DNA from: Comamonadaceae bacterium
GTDB lineage: Bacteria > Pseudomonadota > Gammaproteobacteria > Burkholderiales > Burkholderiaceae_C
Length of the DNA stretch: 64,000 bases
Assembly (NCBI GenBank): GCA_947447975.1
Contig: CANFLU010000007.1
Span: 29,241 to 93,240 of the forward strand
Direction of reading: 5' to 3'
The notes beneath the pieces were generated by a model, which had not been told where the DNA came from, ran no database searches, and saw only the letters and a list, made by a program, of their open reading frames with translations. Below, in pieces: positions 39,914 through 49,576 of this stretch (position 1 is the first letter of the stretch; the number at the start of each line of letters is the position of its first letter). The position numbers and the translations under genes are program-made.

Positions 39914-41021
39914 GCTTGGCTCCCTGCCAATGCAATACGCGCAGAACTGCCGCCAAAGGCCTGGCCATGACATAGCTCATGGCCCCGGAGAACAGCACCA
40001 CAAAGCCTTGCAGCATGACCACCATATCGCGGCTAAAACCCGGTACGTCAAACGCCACTTCAGCGCCACCTTGAAACAGCGCACCAAACAACACACTGGC
40101 TAGCACCACGCCTACCGGATGGTTACGGCCCATCAAGGCCACCGCAATACCGGTAAAACCAGCGCCGCCGACAAATTCCAGTACCAGTTTGCCGCTCACC
40201 CCGGCTACTTCATTCATACCCACCATGCCCGCCAGTGCCCCGCTGATCGCCATCGCCAGCACGATATGCCGACGCGGCCGGATACCCGCATAAGCCGCTG
40301 CGGCGGGACTGGAGCCCACGGCCCGCAAGCGGTAGCCGCTAAGGCTGTGCCACAGAAAAAAATACACGGCCACACAGGACAGCAATGCCAGCAGCAAGCT
40401 GGCGTTGAGCGGCGAGCCCGGCCAATCGACGCCTACCCATGCGAGCATTTCACGCGCCGACACCAGATGCGCCGAGGGCCCAAAAGCCGCGCTTTCGATC
40501 GCCACGTTGCCAGGTGCGCGCAATTGGTTCACCAACAAATACACCAGCAAGGTGCTGGCCAAAAAGTTGAACATGATGGTGGTAATCACCACATGGCTGC
40601 CCCGGTAAGCTTGCAGATAACCGGGAATCGCCGCCCAGACCATGCCAAACAGCGCACCACCGAGCAACATCAAGGGCAGCATGGCCCAGCCGGGCAAGAA
40701 CGGCGACAGCCACAGCGCAAGCAAGGCCGTCCCCAAGCCGCCCAATGTGGCCTGGCCCTCGCCACCAATATTGAACAAGCCCCCATGAAAAGCCACCGCC
40801 ACCGCCAAGCCGGTAAAAATGAAACTGGTGGCGTAGTACAGCGTGTAACTCAAGCCGCGCGGCGTGCCAAATGCGCCTTGCACCAAGGCCGCCAATACTT
40901 GCCAAGGGCTTTGCCCCACCAGCGCCACCACGATACCGGCCACCAGCAAGGCCACGGCCAGGCAGACCACCGGTAAAAGGCCAATATCGGCCCAACGCGG
41001 CAACGCCGTCGGCTGGCTCAT
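39906..41021 (-). CDS. Nucleoside-type ABC transporter permease (NupP/YufP-like)
   Basis: FIFTGLAVAVAFHGGLFNIGGEGQATLGGLGTALLAL...; overlaps both neighbours. Confidence 0.93.
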   Translation of the reverse strand: MSQPTALPRWADIGLLPVVCLAVALLVAGIVVALVGQSPWQVLAALVQGAFGTPRGLSYTLYYATSFIFTGLAVAVAFHGGLFNIGGEGQATLGGLGTALLALWLSPFLPGWAMLPLMLLGGALFGMVWAAIPGYLQAYRGSHVVITTIMFNFLASTLLVYLLVNQLRAPGNVAIESAAFGPSAHLVSAREMLAWVGVDWPGSPLNASLLLALLSCVAVYFFLWHSLSGYRLRAVGSSPAAAAYAGIRPRRHIVLAMAISGALAGMVGMNEVAGVSGKLVLEFVGGAGFTGIAVALMGRNHPVGVVLASVLFGALFQGGAEVAFDVPGFSRDMVVMLQGFVVLFSGAMSYVMARPLAAVLRVLHWQGAKHG

Positions 41022-42592
41022 GCGCTTGCACCTGCCATCAAGAGACCCAGGCGCTCTTCGCTGCAATCGGCAATATCGAGCGCACCCGTCATGCGACCCT
41101 GTACCATGACCAAGACCCGGTCCGACAGGGCCAAAATTTCGTCCAGTTCGCTGGACACCAGCAGCACGGCACAGCCCGCATCGCGCAGAGCGCGCAACTG
41201 GGCGTAAATGAATTCGATAGCGCCAATGTCCACCCCCCGTGTGGGTTGGCCCACAAGCAGTACCTGCGGCGCTTGCCCTAGTTCGCGCGCCAGTACCAAT
41301 TTTTGCTGGTTGCCCCCGGAAAACTTACGGCTGCCCAGTACCGTGTTGCGCGGTCGCACATCGAAGCGCTCCTGCATGGCTGCCGTTGCCTTGCGCATTG
41401 CACCTGCACGCATCCAACCGGCGCGGCAATATGTTGACAGGTGCTCGTAGCCCAAAACCGCAGACTCCCACGCCTCAAAGTCCATCACCAATGCCCGCGC
41501 CTGCCGGTCCTCTGGTACATGGGCCAAACCAATGCTGCGCGCGGTAAACGGGTCCAGCCAAGCACCACTTTGGAACTGGCGCCCCAGCACTTGCATACTG
41601 CCGCTATCGGGCGCGGCCAAGCCAGACAGCACATCAAGCAACTCGCTTTGTCCGTTGCCAGAGACGCCGGCTATGCCCACGATCTCACCGGCGCGCAATT
41701 GCAAGCCCACATCCGCAAGGCGCAACACGCCGCTCGCGTCGCGCAATTGCACACCTTGGGCGAGCAAAGCCGGCGTCGCATCGCGCTGCGGCTGCGCTAT
41801 CGCAGCCGGTCTGTCTAATTGCACTTTACGCCCTACCATGGCTTGGGCCAGCGCCTCCAAGCTAGCACGTGCAATCGGCATTTCGTCGACCACGCGCCCC
41901 GCGCGCATGACCGTCACCTGGTCACACAGCGCCAGCACTTCTTTGAGCTTATGGGTGATCAAAATCACGGTACTGCCCTGGGCGCGCAACTGGCGCAGCA
42001 CAGCAAACAATTGTTGGGTTTCCTGTGGCGTCAAGACCGCGGTGGGCTCGTCCAAAATGAGGATGCGCGCGCCCCGGTACAGGGCTTTCAATATCTCTAA
42101 ACGTTGGCGCTCACCTACCGGCAAATCAGCCACCGTCGCATCCAGTGCGACATGCAGCCCGGTCGTATGCATCAAGGCTTCCAAGCGCGCACGCACCACC
42201 GCGCAGGCGCTGGGCAAATGCCAATGTGGCTCAGCACCGAGCATGACGTTATCCAAAGCGGTCAGGGTTTCAACCAGCATGAAGTGCTGGTGGACCATGC
42301 CGATGCCGCAGGCAATGGCGTCGTCGGCATTACGGATCTGCACCGCTTTTCCAAAGACCGTGATGCGCCCCCTATCGGCCGGATAAAAACCATAGAGCAC
42401 CGACATCAGCGTACTCTTGCCGGCGCCGTTTTCGCCAATCAAACCATGCAAGCTACCTTGGGCTACCGTGAAATGCACATCCACATTGGCCAGCACATCG
42501 CCAAAGCGCTTATGGATACCGGCCATCTGTAAAGCCGGCCCGGCAAACACCCCGGCCACCGAGGCCGGGGTTGCGAGGCTTACAGCTTGCAA
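41018..42592 (-). CDS. Double-domain ABC transporter ATPase (nucleoside/sugar type, NupO/YufO-like)
   Basis: LIGENGAGKSTLMSVLYG, LPVGERQRLEILKALYRGARILILDEPTAVLTPQE, second half FSGGNQQKLVLARELG. Confidence 0.95.
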   Translation of the reverse strand: MQAVSLATPASVAGVFAGPALQMAGIHKRFGDVLANVDVHFTVAQGSLHGLIGENGAGKSTLMSVLYGFYPADRGRITVFGKAVQIRNADDAIACGIGMVHQHFMLVETLTALDNVMLGAEPHWHLPSACAVVRARLEALMHTTGLHVALDATVADLPVGERQRLEILKALYRGARILILDEPTAVLTPQETQQLFAVLRQLRAQGSTVILITHKLKEVLALCDQVTVMRAGRVVDEMPIARASLEALAQAMVGRKVQLDRPAAIAQPQRDATPALLAQGVQLRDASGVLRLADVGLQLRAGEIVGIAGVSGNGQSELLDVLSGLAAPDSGSMQVLGRQFQSGAWLDPFTARSIGLAHVPEDRQARALVMDFEAWESAVLGYEHLSTYCRAGWMRAGAMRKATAAMQERFDVRPRNTVLGSRKFSGGNQQKLVLARELGQAPQVLLVGQPTRGVDIGAIEFIYAQLRALRDAGCAVLLVSSELDEILALSDRVLVMVQGRMTGALDIADCSEERLGLLMAGASA

Positions 42593-43560
42593 GCGTTATC
42601 GGCCATGTAATCGGCCACTTTGATCTTGCCGCTGATGATGTCTGCCTTGGCTGCATCTACCTTCTTTTTCATGTCGGCGCTGACCAACTTGGCATTGTTG
42701 TCATCCATGGCGTAGTCCACACCGCCTTCTTTGAGGCCCAGAATAGACAGACCGGGCTTGTGGCCCATCGCCACGTTATACACCGCCACATCGACCCGCT
42801 TGAGCATGGAGGTCAGCATGGTGCCGGGCTGCAAATGGTTCTGATTGCTATCCACGCCGATGGCCAGTTTGCCCGCATCCTTGGCCGCTTGGTAGACGCC
42901 CATGCCGGTGCCACCGGCAGCGGCAAATACTACGTCCACGCCTTGCGCAAACTGGGCTTTGGTGAGTTCACCTCCGCGCGTGGGATCATTCCAAGCAGCG
43001 CCGGTCGTGCCGGTCATGTTCGCGGTGACGGTGGCCTTGGAATTGGCGAACAAAGCGCCCTGGCGGTAACCGCACTCAAACTTGCGAATCAGCGGAATAT
43101 CCATGCCGCCGACAAAACCGACCTTACCGCTCTTGCTGGCCATCGCCGCCATCACACCAACCAGAAAGCTGCCTTCTTGCTCTTTGAACACCACGGATTG
43201 GACATTGGGCGCATCGACCACCATATCGACAATCGCAAATTGCAGCTTGGGGAATTCTTTGGCCACTTTTTCAATACTCGATGCTTGCGAGAAACCGACG
43301 CCAATAATCGGGGTAGCACCTTTTTCGGCCATGCGGCGAACGGCTTGCTCACGCTGCGATTCATTGCTGATTTCAAATTCCAGGTATTTTTTGCCAGTCT
43401 CTTTGGCCCACTTTTGCATGCCGTTATAGGCCGCTTCGTTGAAGGACTTATCAAATTTTCCACCCATGTCGTAGATAACAGCTGGCTCAGCCAGCGCGGG
43501 GATGGCCGCAGCCAAAGACAAGGCCAGTATGCCGGTTTGGAAAACATGAGCAGTGCGCAT
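42580..43560 (-). CDS. BMP-family ABC transporter substrate-binding protein
   Basis: MRTAHVFQTGILALSLAAAIPALAEPAVIYDMGGKFDKSFNEAAYNGMQKW...VGFVGGMDIPLIRKFECGYRQG. Confidence 0.94.
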   Translation of the reverse strand: MRTAHVFQTGILALSLAAAIPALAEPAVIYDMGGKFDKSFNEAAYNGMQKWAKETGKKYLEFEISNESQREQAVRRMAEKGATPIIGVGFSQASSIEKVAKEFPKLQFAIVDMVVDAPNVQSVVFKEQEGSFLVGVMAAMASKSGKVGFVGGMDIPLIRKFECGYRQGALFANSKATVTANMTGTTGAAWNDPTRGGELTKAQFAQGVDVVFAAAGGTGMGVYQAAKDAGKLAIGVDSNQNHLQPGTMLTSMLKRVDVAVYNVAMGHKPGLSILGLKEGGVDYAMDDNNAKLVSADMKKKVDAAKADIISGKIKVADYMADNACKL

Positions 43561-43809
43561 AATCAGGGTTCCTAAGCGAAAAGGATTCAATAAAAAGCAA
43601 GCCACATAAGCGGCATGCCAGGCTGGTGTGCCACGGCGGCCTTGCAGTTGCAAAGTACGGCGGCAACAATTCATCATACGTGAGCGCAGATGCCGCCGCA
43701 AGAAGCGCTCCGGTACATCATGGCGGCGGCTTGTTCTACACTCCCTCACAGGCGGGTGCGCTTGACCCGGCCTTGCGCATATTGGCGTACAAATTTTGAA
43801 AGTTTTTTG

Positions 43810-44754
43810 ATGGTACTTGTCGCCGGATCGGCTAATCTGGATTTTGTGGTTCGCGCACCGCGCATTCCAGCGCCCGGCGAAACCGTACTGGGTCGCGATG
43901 TGCAAACATTCCCCGGTGGCAAAGGTGCCAACCAAGCGGTAGCCTGTTCGCGGGCCGGTGGGGCACGCACCAGTATGGTGCTAGCACTAGGGCGCGATGC
44001 CTACGCCCTTGCGCTCCAAGCTTCTTTGCAAAATGCAGGCGTAAGCCTCCATGCGCAGGAGTTTGACGATGTCGCCAGCGGGACCGCGTTTATTTGCGTG
44101 TCCGACGATGCCCAAAACGCCATCACCGTCGCGCCTGGCGCCAATGCCCGCTTGCTGGCTGCGCATTTGCCGCCGCTGTCTGGCTACCGGTATTTGCTGA
44201 TGCAGTTAGAAATTCCACTGGTAACGGTTATCGAATCGGCCCGCCTCGCTCGTGCTGCGGGTTTGCACGTGGCACTCAATGCCGCACCGGCACAGGCCCT
44301 TGCGCCAGAGTTGCTGTCGCTGGTAGACGTGCTCATCGTGAATGAGGGTGAGTTGCGTACCATCACCCAGCGCCGTGGCAGCATCATCGACGCCATGGGG
44401 CAATTGCCCTGCTCCACCTTGGTCGTCACACTAGGTGCACAGGGTGCGGTGGCGCGCCAGGGTCAAACGCTGCATTACCAAAATGGCTTTAGCGTGCACG
44501 CAGTCGACACCACAGGTGCAGGCGATACGTTTTGCGGCGTGCTCATTGCCCAGTTGTCCGCCGGGCAGGCTTTGGCCATCGCGCTCGAATACGCCAGCGC
44601 TGCGGCCGCACTGTGTTGTACCCAGCCCGGAGCCCAGTCCAGCGTTCCCGATGCCCAAGAGGTCCAGGCGTTTTTGGCCCAAGGCCAGATCGCCGGCAAG
44701 GGCGCGCAGCATGCAACGGAGGCCTTGCAACGCTACTGCTTGGCCGTGGCTTAA
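43810..44754 (+). CDS. rbsK: Ribokinase (PfkB family)
   Basis: VAGSANLDFVVRAPRIPAPGETVLGRDVQTFPGGKGANQAVACSRAGG...VDTTGAGDTFCGVL. Confidence 0.93.
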   Translation: MVLVAGSANLDFVVRAPRIPAPGETVLGRDVQTFPGGKGANQAVACSRAGGARTSMVLALGRDAYALALQASLQNAGVSLHAQEFDDVASGTAFICVSDDAQNAITVAPGANARLLAAHLPPLSGYRYLLMQLEIPLVTVIESARLARAAGLHVALNAAPAQALAPELLSLVDVLIVNEGELRTITQRRGSIIDAMGQLPCSTLVVTLGAQGAVARQGQTLHYQNGFSVHAVDTTGAGDTFCGVLIAQLSAGQALAIALEYASAAAALCCTQPGAQSSVPDAQEVQAFLAQGQIAGKGAQHATEALQRYCLAVA

Positions 44755-44783
44755 AGCCGATTGAAAATCCACCAAGCCATACC

Positions 44784-45776
44784 ATGCCCCAGCCTCCTGC
44801 CCGCTTCCAGGTCATCTACGACACCGACCCCGGCGTGGACGACGCTATGGCTCTGTATTACGCGCTAGCACACCCTGAAATTGATGTCGTCGGAGTGACC
44901 ACGACATTTGGCAACGTGTCCGTGGCCCAGGCGGCAGAAAATGCGCTGTACCTCTTGGCTATTGCAGGGCATGGGCACATTCCGGTGACGCAAGGCGTGG
45001 CCGCCCCTTTGGGCAAGCCCGGCGAAGATCCTCCAGCCCATATCCATGGCGCGGACGGCTTGGGCAATCTGGCACACCGTGAAGCGCATGCGCTGCGACT
45101 GGATGCGCGCAGTTCGGCGCAATTCATCGTCGATATCGCGCGCAAGCAGCCCGGAGAGATCACGGTCGTGGCCGTCGGTCCACTGGGTAATTTGGCTCTG
45201 GCGCTGGCGATCGAACCGCAATTGCCTCAGCTGCTGCGCGCGGTGGTCATCATGGGGGGCACGGTGGTGGAGCCAGGCAATGTATCGCCCGTGGCCGAGG
45301 CCAATATCTGGAACGACCCGCATGCTGCAGACCGCGTGGTCAGCGCCGGTTTTGCGCTCACCATGGTCGGCCTGGACGTCACGCACCAAGTGATACTGCC
45401 GGTCACCCTGTTTAAACAACTGGCCGCGCACCACCGCCATATCGCCACCGACACCTTGCACCATGCCGTGGCTTTTTACGCTAACTTTTACAGTGATCTG
45501 TATCCCCATGTGGCAGCCATCCATGGCTGCTTCGGCCATGATGTGCTGGCCTTTGTCGCGCTGACCGACCCGCAGCTTTTTCAGACCGAAACCGGCGCAT
45601 TGCGCGTGGCCACCGATGGACTCGCCCAGGGCCAGACCATGCTCAAGCGCAAATCCATACCCTACCCGCAAACCGGCTGGGAGGTGGCGCCGGCCACGGT
45701 GTGTATGCAGGTGCAGGCCGCAAGCTGCCGTCAAACAATTGAAGATGTATTTATGCGCAACTGGCTAAGCCTATGA
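44784..45776 (+). CDS. Nucleoside hydrolase (IunH family)
   Basis: QVIYDTDPGVDDAMALYYALAHPEIDVVGVTTTFGNVSVAQAAENALYLL DTDPGxDDA signature. Confidence 0.95.
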   Translation: MPQPPARFQVIYDTDPGVDDAMALYYALAHPEIDVVGVTTTFGNVSVAQAAENALYLLAIAGHGHIPVTQGVAAPLGKPGEDPPAHIHGADGLGNLAHREAHALRLDARSSAQFIVDIARKQPGEITVVAVGPLGNLALALAIEPQLPQLLRAVVIMGGTVVEPGNVSPVAEANIWNDPHAADRVVSAGFALTMVGLDVTHQVILPVTLFKQLAAHHRHIATDTLHHAVAFYANFYSDLYPHVAAIHGCFGHDVLAFVALTDPQLFQTETGALRVATDGLAQGQTMLKRKSIPYPQTGWEVAPATVCMQVQAASCRQTIEDVFMRNWLSL

Positions 45777-46624
45777 GCACCGAACTACCCATCATCGACT
45801 TTAGCGCGGCTGATGCGCCCCAAGCCTTCACCGCCAGTCTGCACCACACCGGCTTTGCAGTACTCAAAAACCACCCGCTGGCGCAATCCCTGATTGAAGG
45901 CATTTACAGCGAATGGACGCGCTTTTTCCAAACCGAGGCCAAGCACGCTTACGCGCGCGATCCGGACACCCACGACGGCTATTTTTCACCCGCCGTGTCT
46001 GAGACAGCCAAGGGTTACCACCGGCGCGATCTGAAAGAGTTTTTCCACATCTACCCCTGGGGTCGCTACCCGGCGCAAGTATCCAAAGCGGCGCTGGACT
46101 ATTACGCCCAGGCCAGCGACTTAGCCCAAACTCTGCTGCGCTGGGTAGGCGAGCATTCGCCTGCGCAGGTACGCGATTTGTATTCCATGCCACTACCCGA
46201 CATGATGGAAGGCAGCGACCATACCTTGCTGCGCGTCTTGCATTACCCGCCGCTGCTGGGCGCCGAGGAAGCCGACGCGGTGCGCGCCGCAGCCCATACC
46301 GACATCAACCTGCTCACCTTGCTACCTGCCGCTACCGAGCCGGGCCTGCAAATCCGCCGCCAGGACGGTAGTTGGCTGGACGTGCCCTGCGATTTCGGCC
46401 TCTTGATCGTCAACATCGGCGACATGCTGGCCGAGGCCTCGGGCCATTACTTCCCTTCCACCGTGCACCAGGTGCTAAACCCTATTGGCGCAGACCGCGC
46501 CAAGCGCCGCATTTCCCTGCCCTTGTTTTTGCACCCCCGCCGCGAAGTGCTGCTGTCCGAGCGCTATACCGTGGGCAGCTATTTCGATGAGCGCATACGC
46601 GAATTGCGGGCTTTGGACACCTAA
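45773..46624 (+). CDS. 2-oxoglutarate/Fe(II)-dependent oxygenase (isopenicillin N synthase-like)
   Basis: HTDINLLTLLPA...GDMLAEASGHYFPSTVHQVLNP...AKRRISLPLFLHP: HxD..H and RxS; ATGA overlap with nucleoside hydrolase. Confidence 0.92.
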   Translation: MSTELPIIDFSAADAPQAFTASLHHTGFAVLKNHPLAQSLIEGIYSEWTRFFQTEAKHAYARDPDTHDGYFSPAVSETAKGYHRRDLKEFFHIYPWGRYPAQVSKAALDYYAQASDLAQTLLRWVGEHSPAQVRDLYSMPLPDMMEGSDHTLLRVLHYPPLLGAEEADAVRAAAHTDINLLTLLPAATEPGLQIRRQDGSWLDVPCDFGLLIVNIGDMLAEASGHYFPSTVHQVLNPIGADRAKRRISLPLFLHPRREVLLSERYTVGSYFDERIRELRALDT

Positions 46625-46762
46625 GCCCCTGCTGTCGGTCTGACCCTAGGCCAGTCTCGGACGCAAGCAGCGGCGTCCCCACCCTCCTTTATTTTCGGCA
46701 CCGCGCCAGGGCCCAACGTGTCTACATATCATTTTTGACATAAAGTAATGCCAATAATGTAT

Positions 46763-46791
46763 TTTTCAGAATAAGAATCCATCACTATAGT
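46763..46791 (+). promoter_or_regulatory. Candidate promoter upstream of cysI (TTTTCA -17- TATAGT)
   Basis: AT-rich 60-bp segment (cataaagtaatgccaataatgtatttttcagaataagaatccatcactatagt) within GC-rich DNA upstream of cysI; eye-matched boxes only. Confidence 0.35.
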
Positions 46792-46894
46792 CGCGCGAAT
46801 TCTGCCAACGCCCGCGCGCGCGAAGCGAAACGGCCGCCGTGACTGGCATGTGCATAGGCACCAAGCCGTTTCCTCCTTTTCGCCAGCCCAAAAA

Positions 46895-48682
46895 ATGTAC
46901 CAATACACCGATTTCGACCGCCAATTCGTCCACGCACGCGCTGCCCAGTACCGCGACCAGTTGCAGCGCCACCTGACCGGTAGCCTGCCCGACGAAGCGT
47001 TTCGCCCGCTGCGCCTCCAAAACGGCTGGTATGTGCAGCGCTACGCGCCCATGCTGCGCGTGGCTGTGCCTTATGGCGAACTCAACAGCGCCCAATTGCG
47101 CGTCCTGGCCCGCGTGGCGGGAGAGTTCGACTCCCCCGAAGCCGCCACCCTGGCCCACGCCCAAAGCACCCAAGACCAGATCGGCAACGGCATTGCTCCG
47201 CGCCTGGTCACACACTGCGGCCACTTCACCACCCGGCAAAACGTGCAGTTCAACTGGATTCCTCTGGCCAAAAGCGCCGATGTGATGGATTTGCTGGCCA
47301 GCGTGAATTTGCATGGCATACAGACCAGCGGCAATTGCATACGCAACATCACCAGCGACGAGCGCGCCGGTATCGCCGTGGACGAAGCCGTGGACCCGCG
47401 CCCCTATGCCGAAGTGCTGCGCCAATGGAGCACGCTGCACCCGGAGTTTGCCTACCTGCCACGCAAGTTCAAGATCGCCATTACCGGCTCGGTGGAAGAC
47501 CGCGCTGCCATCGCCTGGCACGATGTGGGTTTGCGCGTGCTGCGCAACACTGCAGGCGAAGTAGGCTTTCAGGTCTTGGTCGGCGGTGGCATGGGCCGCA
47601 CGCCCGTTATTGCCAGCGAAATCCGCGCGTTTCTGCCCTGGAACCAGATCCTCAATTACCTCGAAGCCATCGTGCGTGTGTACAACGCCTGGGGCCGCCG
47701 CGACAATTTGTACAAAGCGCGCATCAAAATTTTGGTCAAGGCCGAAGGTCAGCGTTATTTCGACGAAGTCGAGGCCGAGTACCAACGCATTCTGTCTGCG
47801 GGCGCGCAGCACACCATCCCCCAGGCCGAGTTGGACCGCGTGAGCGCCTGTTTTGTCGCTCCATCGCTGGACACGGTATCGCAAGCAGAGCAAAGCGCGG
47901 CGGAACGCGCTTTGAGCGCGCTGGCCCTTGAAAAACCCGAGTTCTCCCGCTGGCTGGCGCAAAACGTGGCAGCCCACAAAAATCCGGGCCTGCGCGCCGT
48001 TACCCTGTCCTTCAAACGTCCAGGCCAGGCACCAGGGGACGCCACAGCACAGCAACTATCCACTGCAGCGGATATGGCCGAACAGTTTTCAGCCGGTGAA
48101 CTACGCGTCAACCACGACCAAAACTTGGTACTGCCATGGGTGCGCGTGGACCAATTGCCTCAGCTGTGGCAGGCGGCCAAAGAGGCCGGACTGGCGCGCC
48201 CCAACATCCATTTGCTTAGCGACATGATTGCCTGCCCTGGCGGAGACTATTGCGCGCTGGCCAACGCCCGTTCCCTGCCGGTGGCAGCGGCCATAACCGA
48301 ACGCTTTCAGGACCTGGACGAGTTGTTTGACCTGGGCGAAATCGATCTGCATATCAGCGGCTGCATCAACTCCTGCGGCCACCACCATAGCGGCCATATC
48401 GGCATTTTGGGCGTGGACAAAGACGGGCAAGAGTGGTACCAGGTGACGCTGGGCGGCTCGGACGGCTCCGAACTGAGCGGCGCAGCGCGCGCTGGCAAAG
48501 TGGTCGGCCCCTCGTTTGCGGCGGCGGAAGTGGTCGACGTGATCGAAGCGGTACTGGAGGTATACAAAGACCAACGCGATGCCGGTGAGAACTTCATCGA
48601 CACCGTGCAGCGTGTGGGCTTAGACCCCTTCAAGGCCGCGGCCAACAGCGCACGCTATGCCACCGCCAAACTCGCCGCCTAA
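46895..48682 (+). CDS. cysI: Sulfite reductase hemoprotein-type protein (nitrite/sulfite reductase)
   Basis: NVQFNWIPLAKSADVMDLLASVNLHGIQTSGNCIRNITSDE...; siroheme/4Fe-4S motif MIACPGGDYCALA...HISGCINSCGHHH. Confidence 0.93.
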   Translation: MYQYTDFDRQFVHARAAQYRDQLQRHLTGSLPDEAFRPLRLQNGWYVQRYAPMLRVAVPYGELNSAQLRVLARVAGEFDSPEAATLAHAQSTQDQIGNGIAPRLVTHCGHFTTRQNVQFNWIPLAKSADVMDLLASVNLHGIQTSGNCIRNITSDERAGIAVDEAVDPRPYAEVLRQWSTLHPEFAYLPRKFKIAITGSVEDRAAIAWHDVGLRVLRNTAGEVGFQVLVGGGMGRTPVIASEIRAFLPWNQILNYLEAIVRVYNAWGRRDNLYKARIKILVKAEGQRYFDEVEAEYQRILSAGAQHTIPQAELDRVSACFVAPSLDTVSQAEQSAAERALSALALEKPEFSRWLAQNVAAHKNPGLRAVTLSFKRPGQAPGDATAQQLSTAADMAEQFSAGELRVNHDQNLVLPWVRVDQLPQLWQAAKEAGLARPNIHLLSDMIACPGGDYCALANARSLPVAAAITERFQDLDELFDLGEIDLHISGCINSCGHHHSGHIGILGVDKDGQEWYQVTLGGSDGSELSGAARAGKVVGPSFAAAEVVDVIEAVLEVYKDQRDAGENFIDTVQRVGLDPFKAAANSARYATAKLAA

Positions 48683-48685
48683 GCA

Positions 48686-49102
48686 GTGCTTAACCCTTTG
48701 CCTACCATGTCCCTCCGTACTGAAACCAACGCATTGCGCATCTTGAGCGCAGAGTCTGTCAGCGCACACGACCCGGCAGATGCCGGCCACCTGCGCCTCG
48801 CCAATGACACAGAGGTGCACAGCCTGGCCTTGGACGGCTTCGCCTGCATCGAGCTCGATTTCCCCAAGTTCACCGATGGCCGCGCTTTCAGCCAGGCGCA
48901 TGTGCTACGCCGTCGCGGTTTTGCTGGCGACATCCGGGCCACGGGCGATGTGCTGATCGACCAATTGCTGCAATTACAGCGCAGCGGCTTTAGTAGCGCA
49001 GTGCTGCGCGAAGGCCAGGATGCAGCCCACGGCGCACGCCTGTTGGCGCACTACAGCGGCTTTTACCAGGGCGACGTGCAAAGCCCGCCGCACTTCACCT
49101 AA
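48686..49102 (+). CDS. DUF934 domain-containing protein
   Basis: LALDGFACIELDFPKFTDGRAFSQAHVLRRRGFAGDIRATGDVLIDQLLQLQRSGFSSAVL; adjacent to cysI as usual for this family. Confidence 0.9.
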   Translation: MLNPLPTMSLRTETNALRILSAESVSAHDPADAGHLRLANDTEVHSLALDGFACIELDFPKFTDGRAFSQAHVLRRRGFAGDIRATGDVLIDQLLQLQRSGFSSAVLREGQDAAHGARLLAHYSGFYQGDVQSPPHFT

Positions 49103-49205
49103 GCGGCCTGAAAGCCCTCCGCCAGGCTTGCCTGCCGATTGCCAATAAAATCGGACTTTGGCCTGGTAACGCAGGCCGGTTTCCCCAACAGCCCTATTTC
49201 TTTCC

Positions 49206-49535
49206 ATGACCCATACCGTTACCGAAGCCTGTATCAAGTGCAAATACACCGACTGCGTCGATGTCTGTCCAGTCGACTGCTTTCGGGAGGGCCCCAATTT
49301 CCTGACGATTGACCCCGATGAGTGCATTGACTGCGCCGTATGCATCCCTGAGTGCCCGGTCAACGCCATTTACGCCGAAGAAGATGTGCCACACGACCAG
49401 CGCCACATGACGGCCCTGAATGCCGAGCTGGCCAAGTTACCCACTTGGAAAACCATTACCAAACGCAGAGCGCCGCTGCCCGAAGCGGAAGAGTGGAAAG
49501 ACAAGACCGACAAGCTCTCCGAGCTGATCCGCTAA
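49206..49535 (+). CDS. fdxA: 7Fe ferredoxin FdxA
   Basis: [62 protein letters not shown]. Confidence 0.96.
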   Translation: MTHTVTEACIKCKYTDCVDVCPVDCFREGPNFLTIDPDECIDCAVCIPECPVNAIYAEEDVPHDQRHMTALNAELAKLPTWKTITKRRAPLPEAEEWKDKTDKLSELIR

Positions 49536-49576
49536 GACCGGGCCGGTCGCAGCGCCCATCTGTTGACGCCCGCCCC

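Noticed and set aside
42571-43575. 334-aa plus-strand ORF opposite the BMP-family receptor
   Set aside because: Minus strand carries a recognisable substrate-binding protein with signal peptide; the plus frame looks like an antisense artefact.
46766-48055. 429-aa minus-strand ORF antisense to cysI
   Set aside because: Plus strand encodes a clear siroheme sulfite/nitrite reductase; the antisense translation is His/Gln/Gly-rich, typical of GC-rich shadow ORFs.
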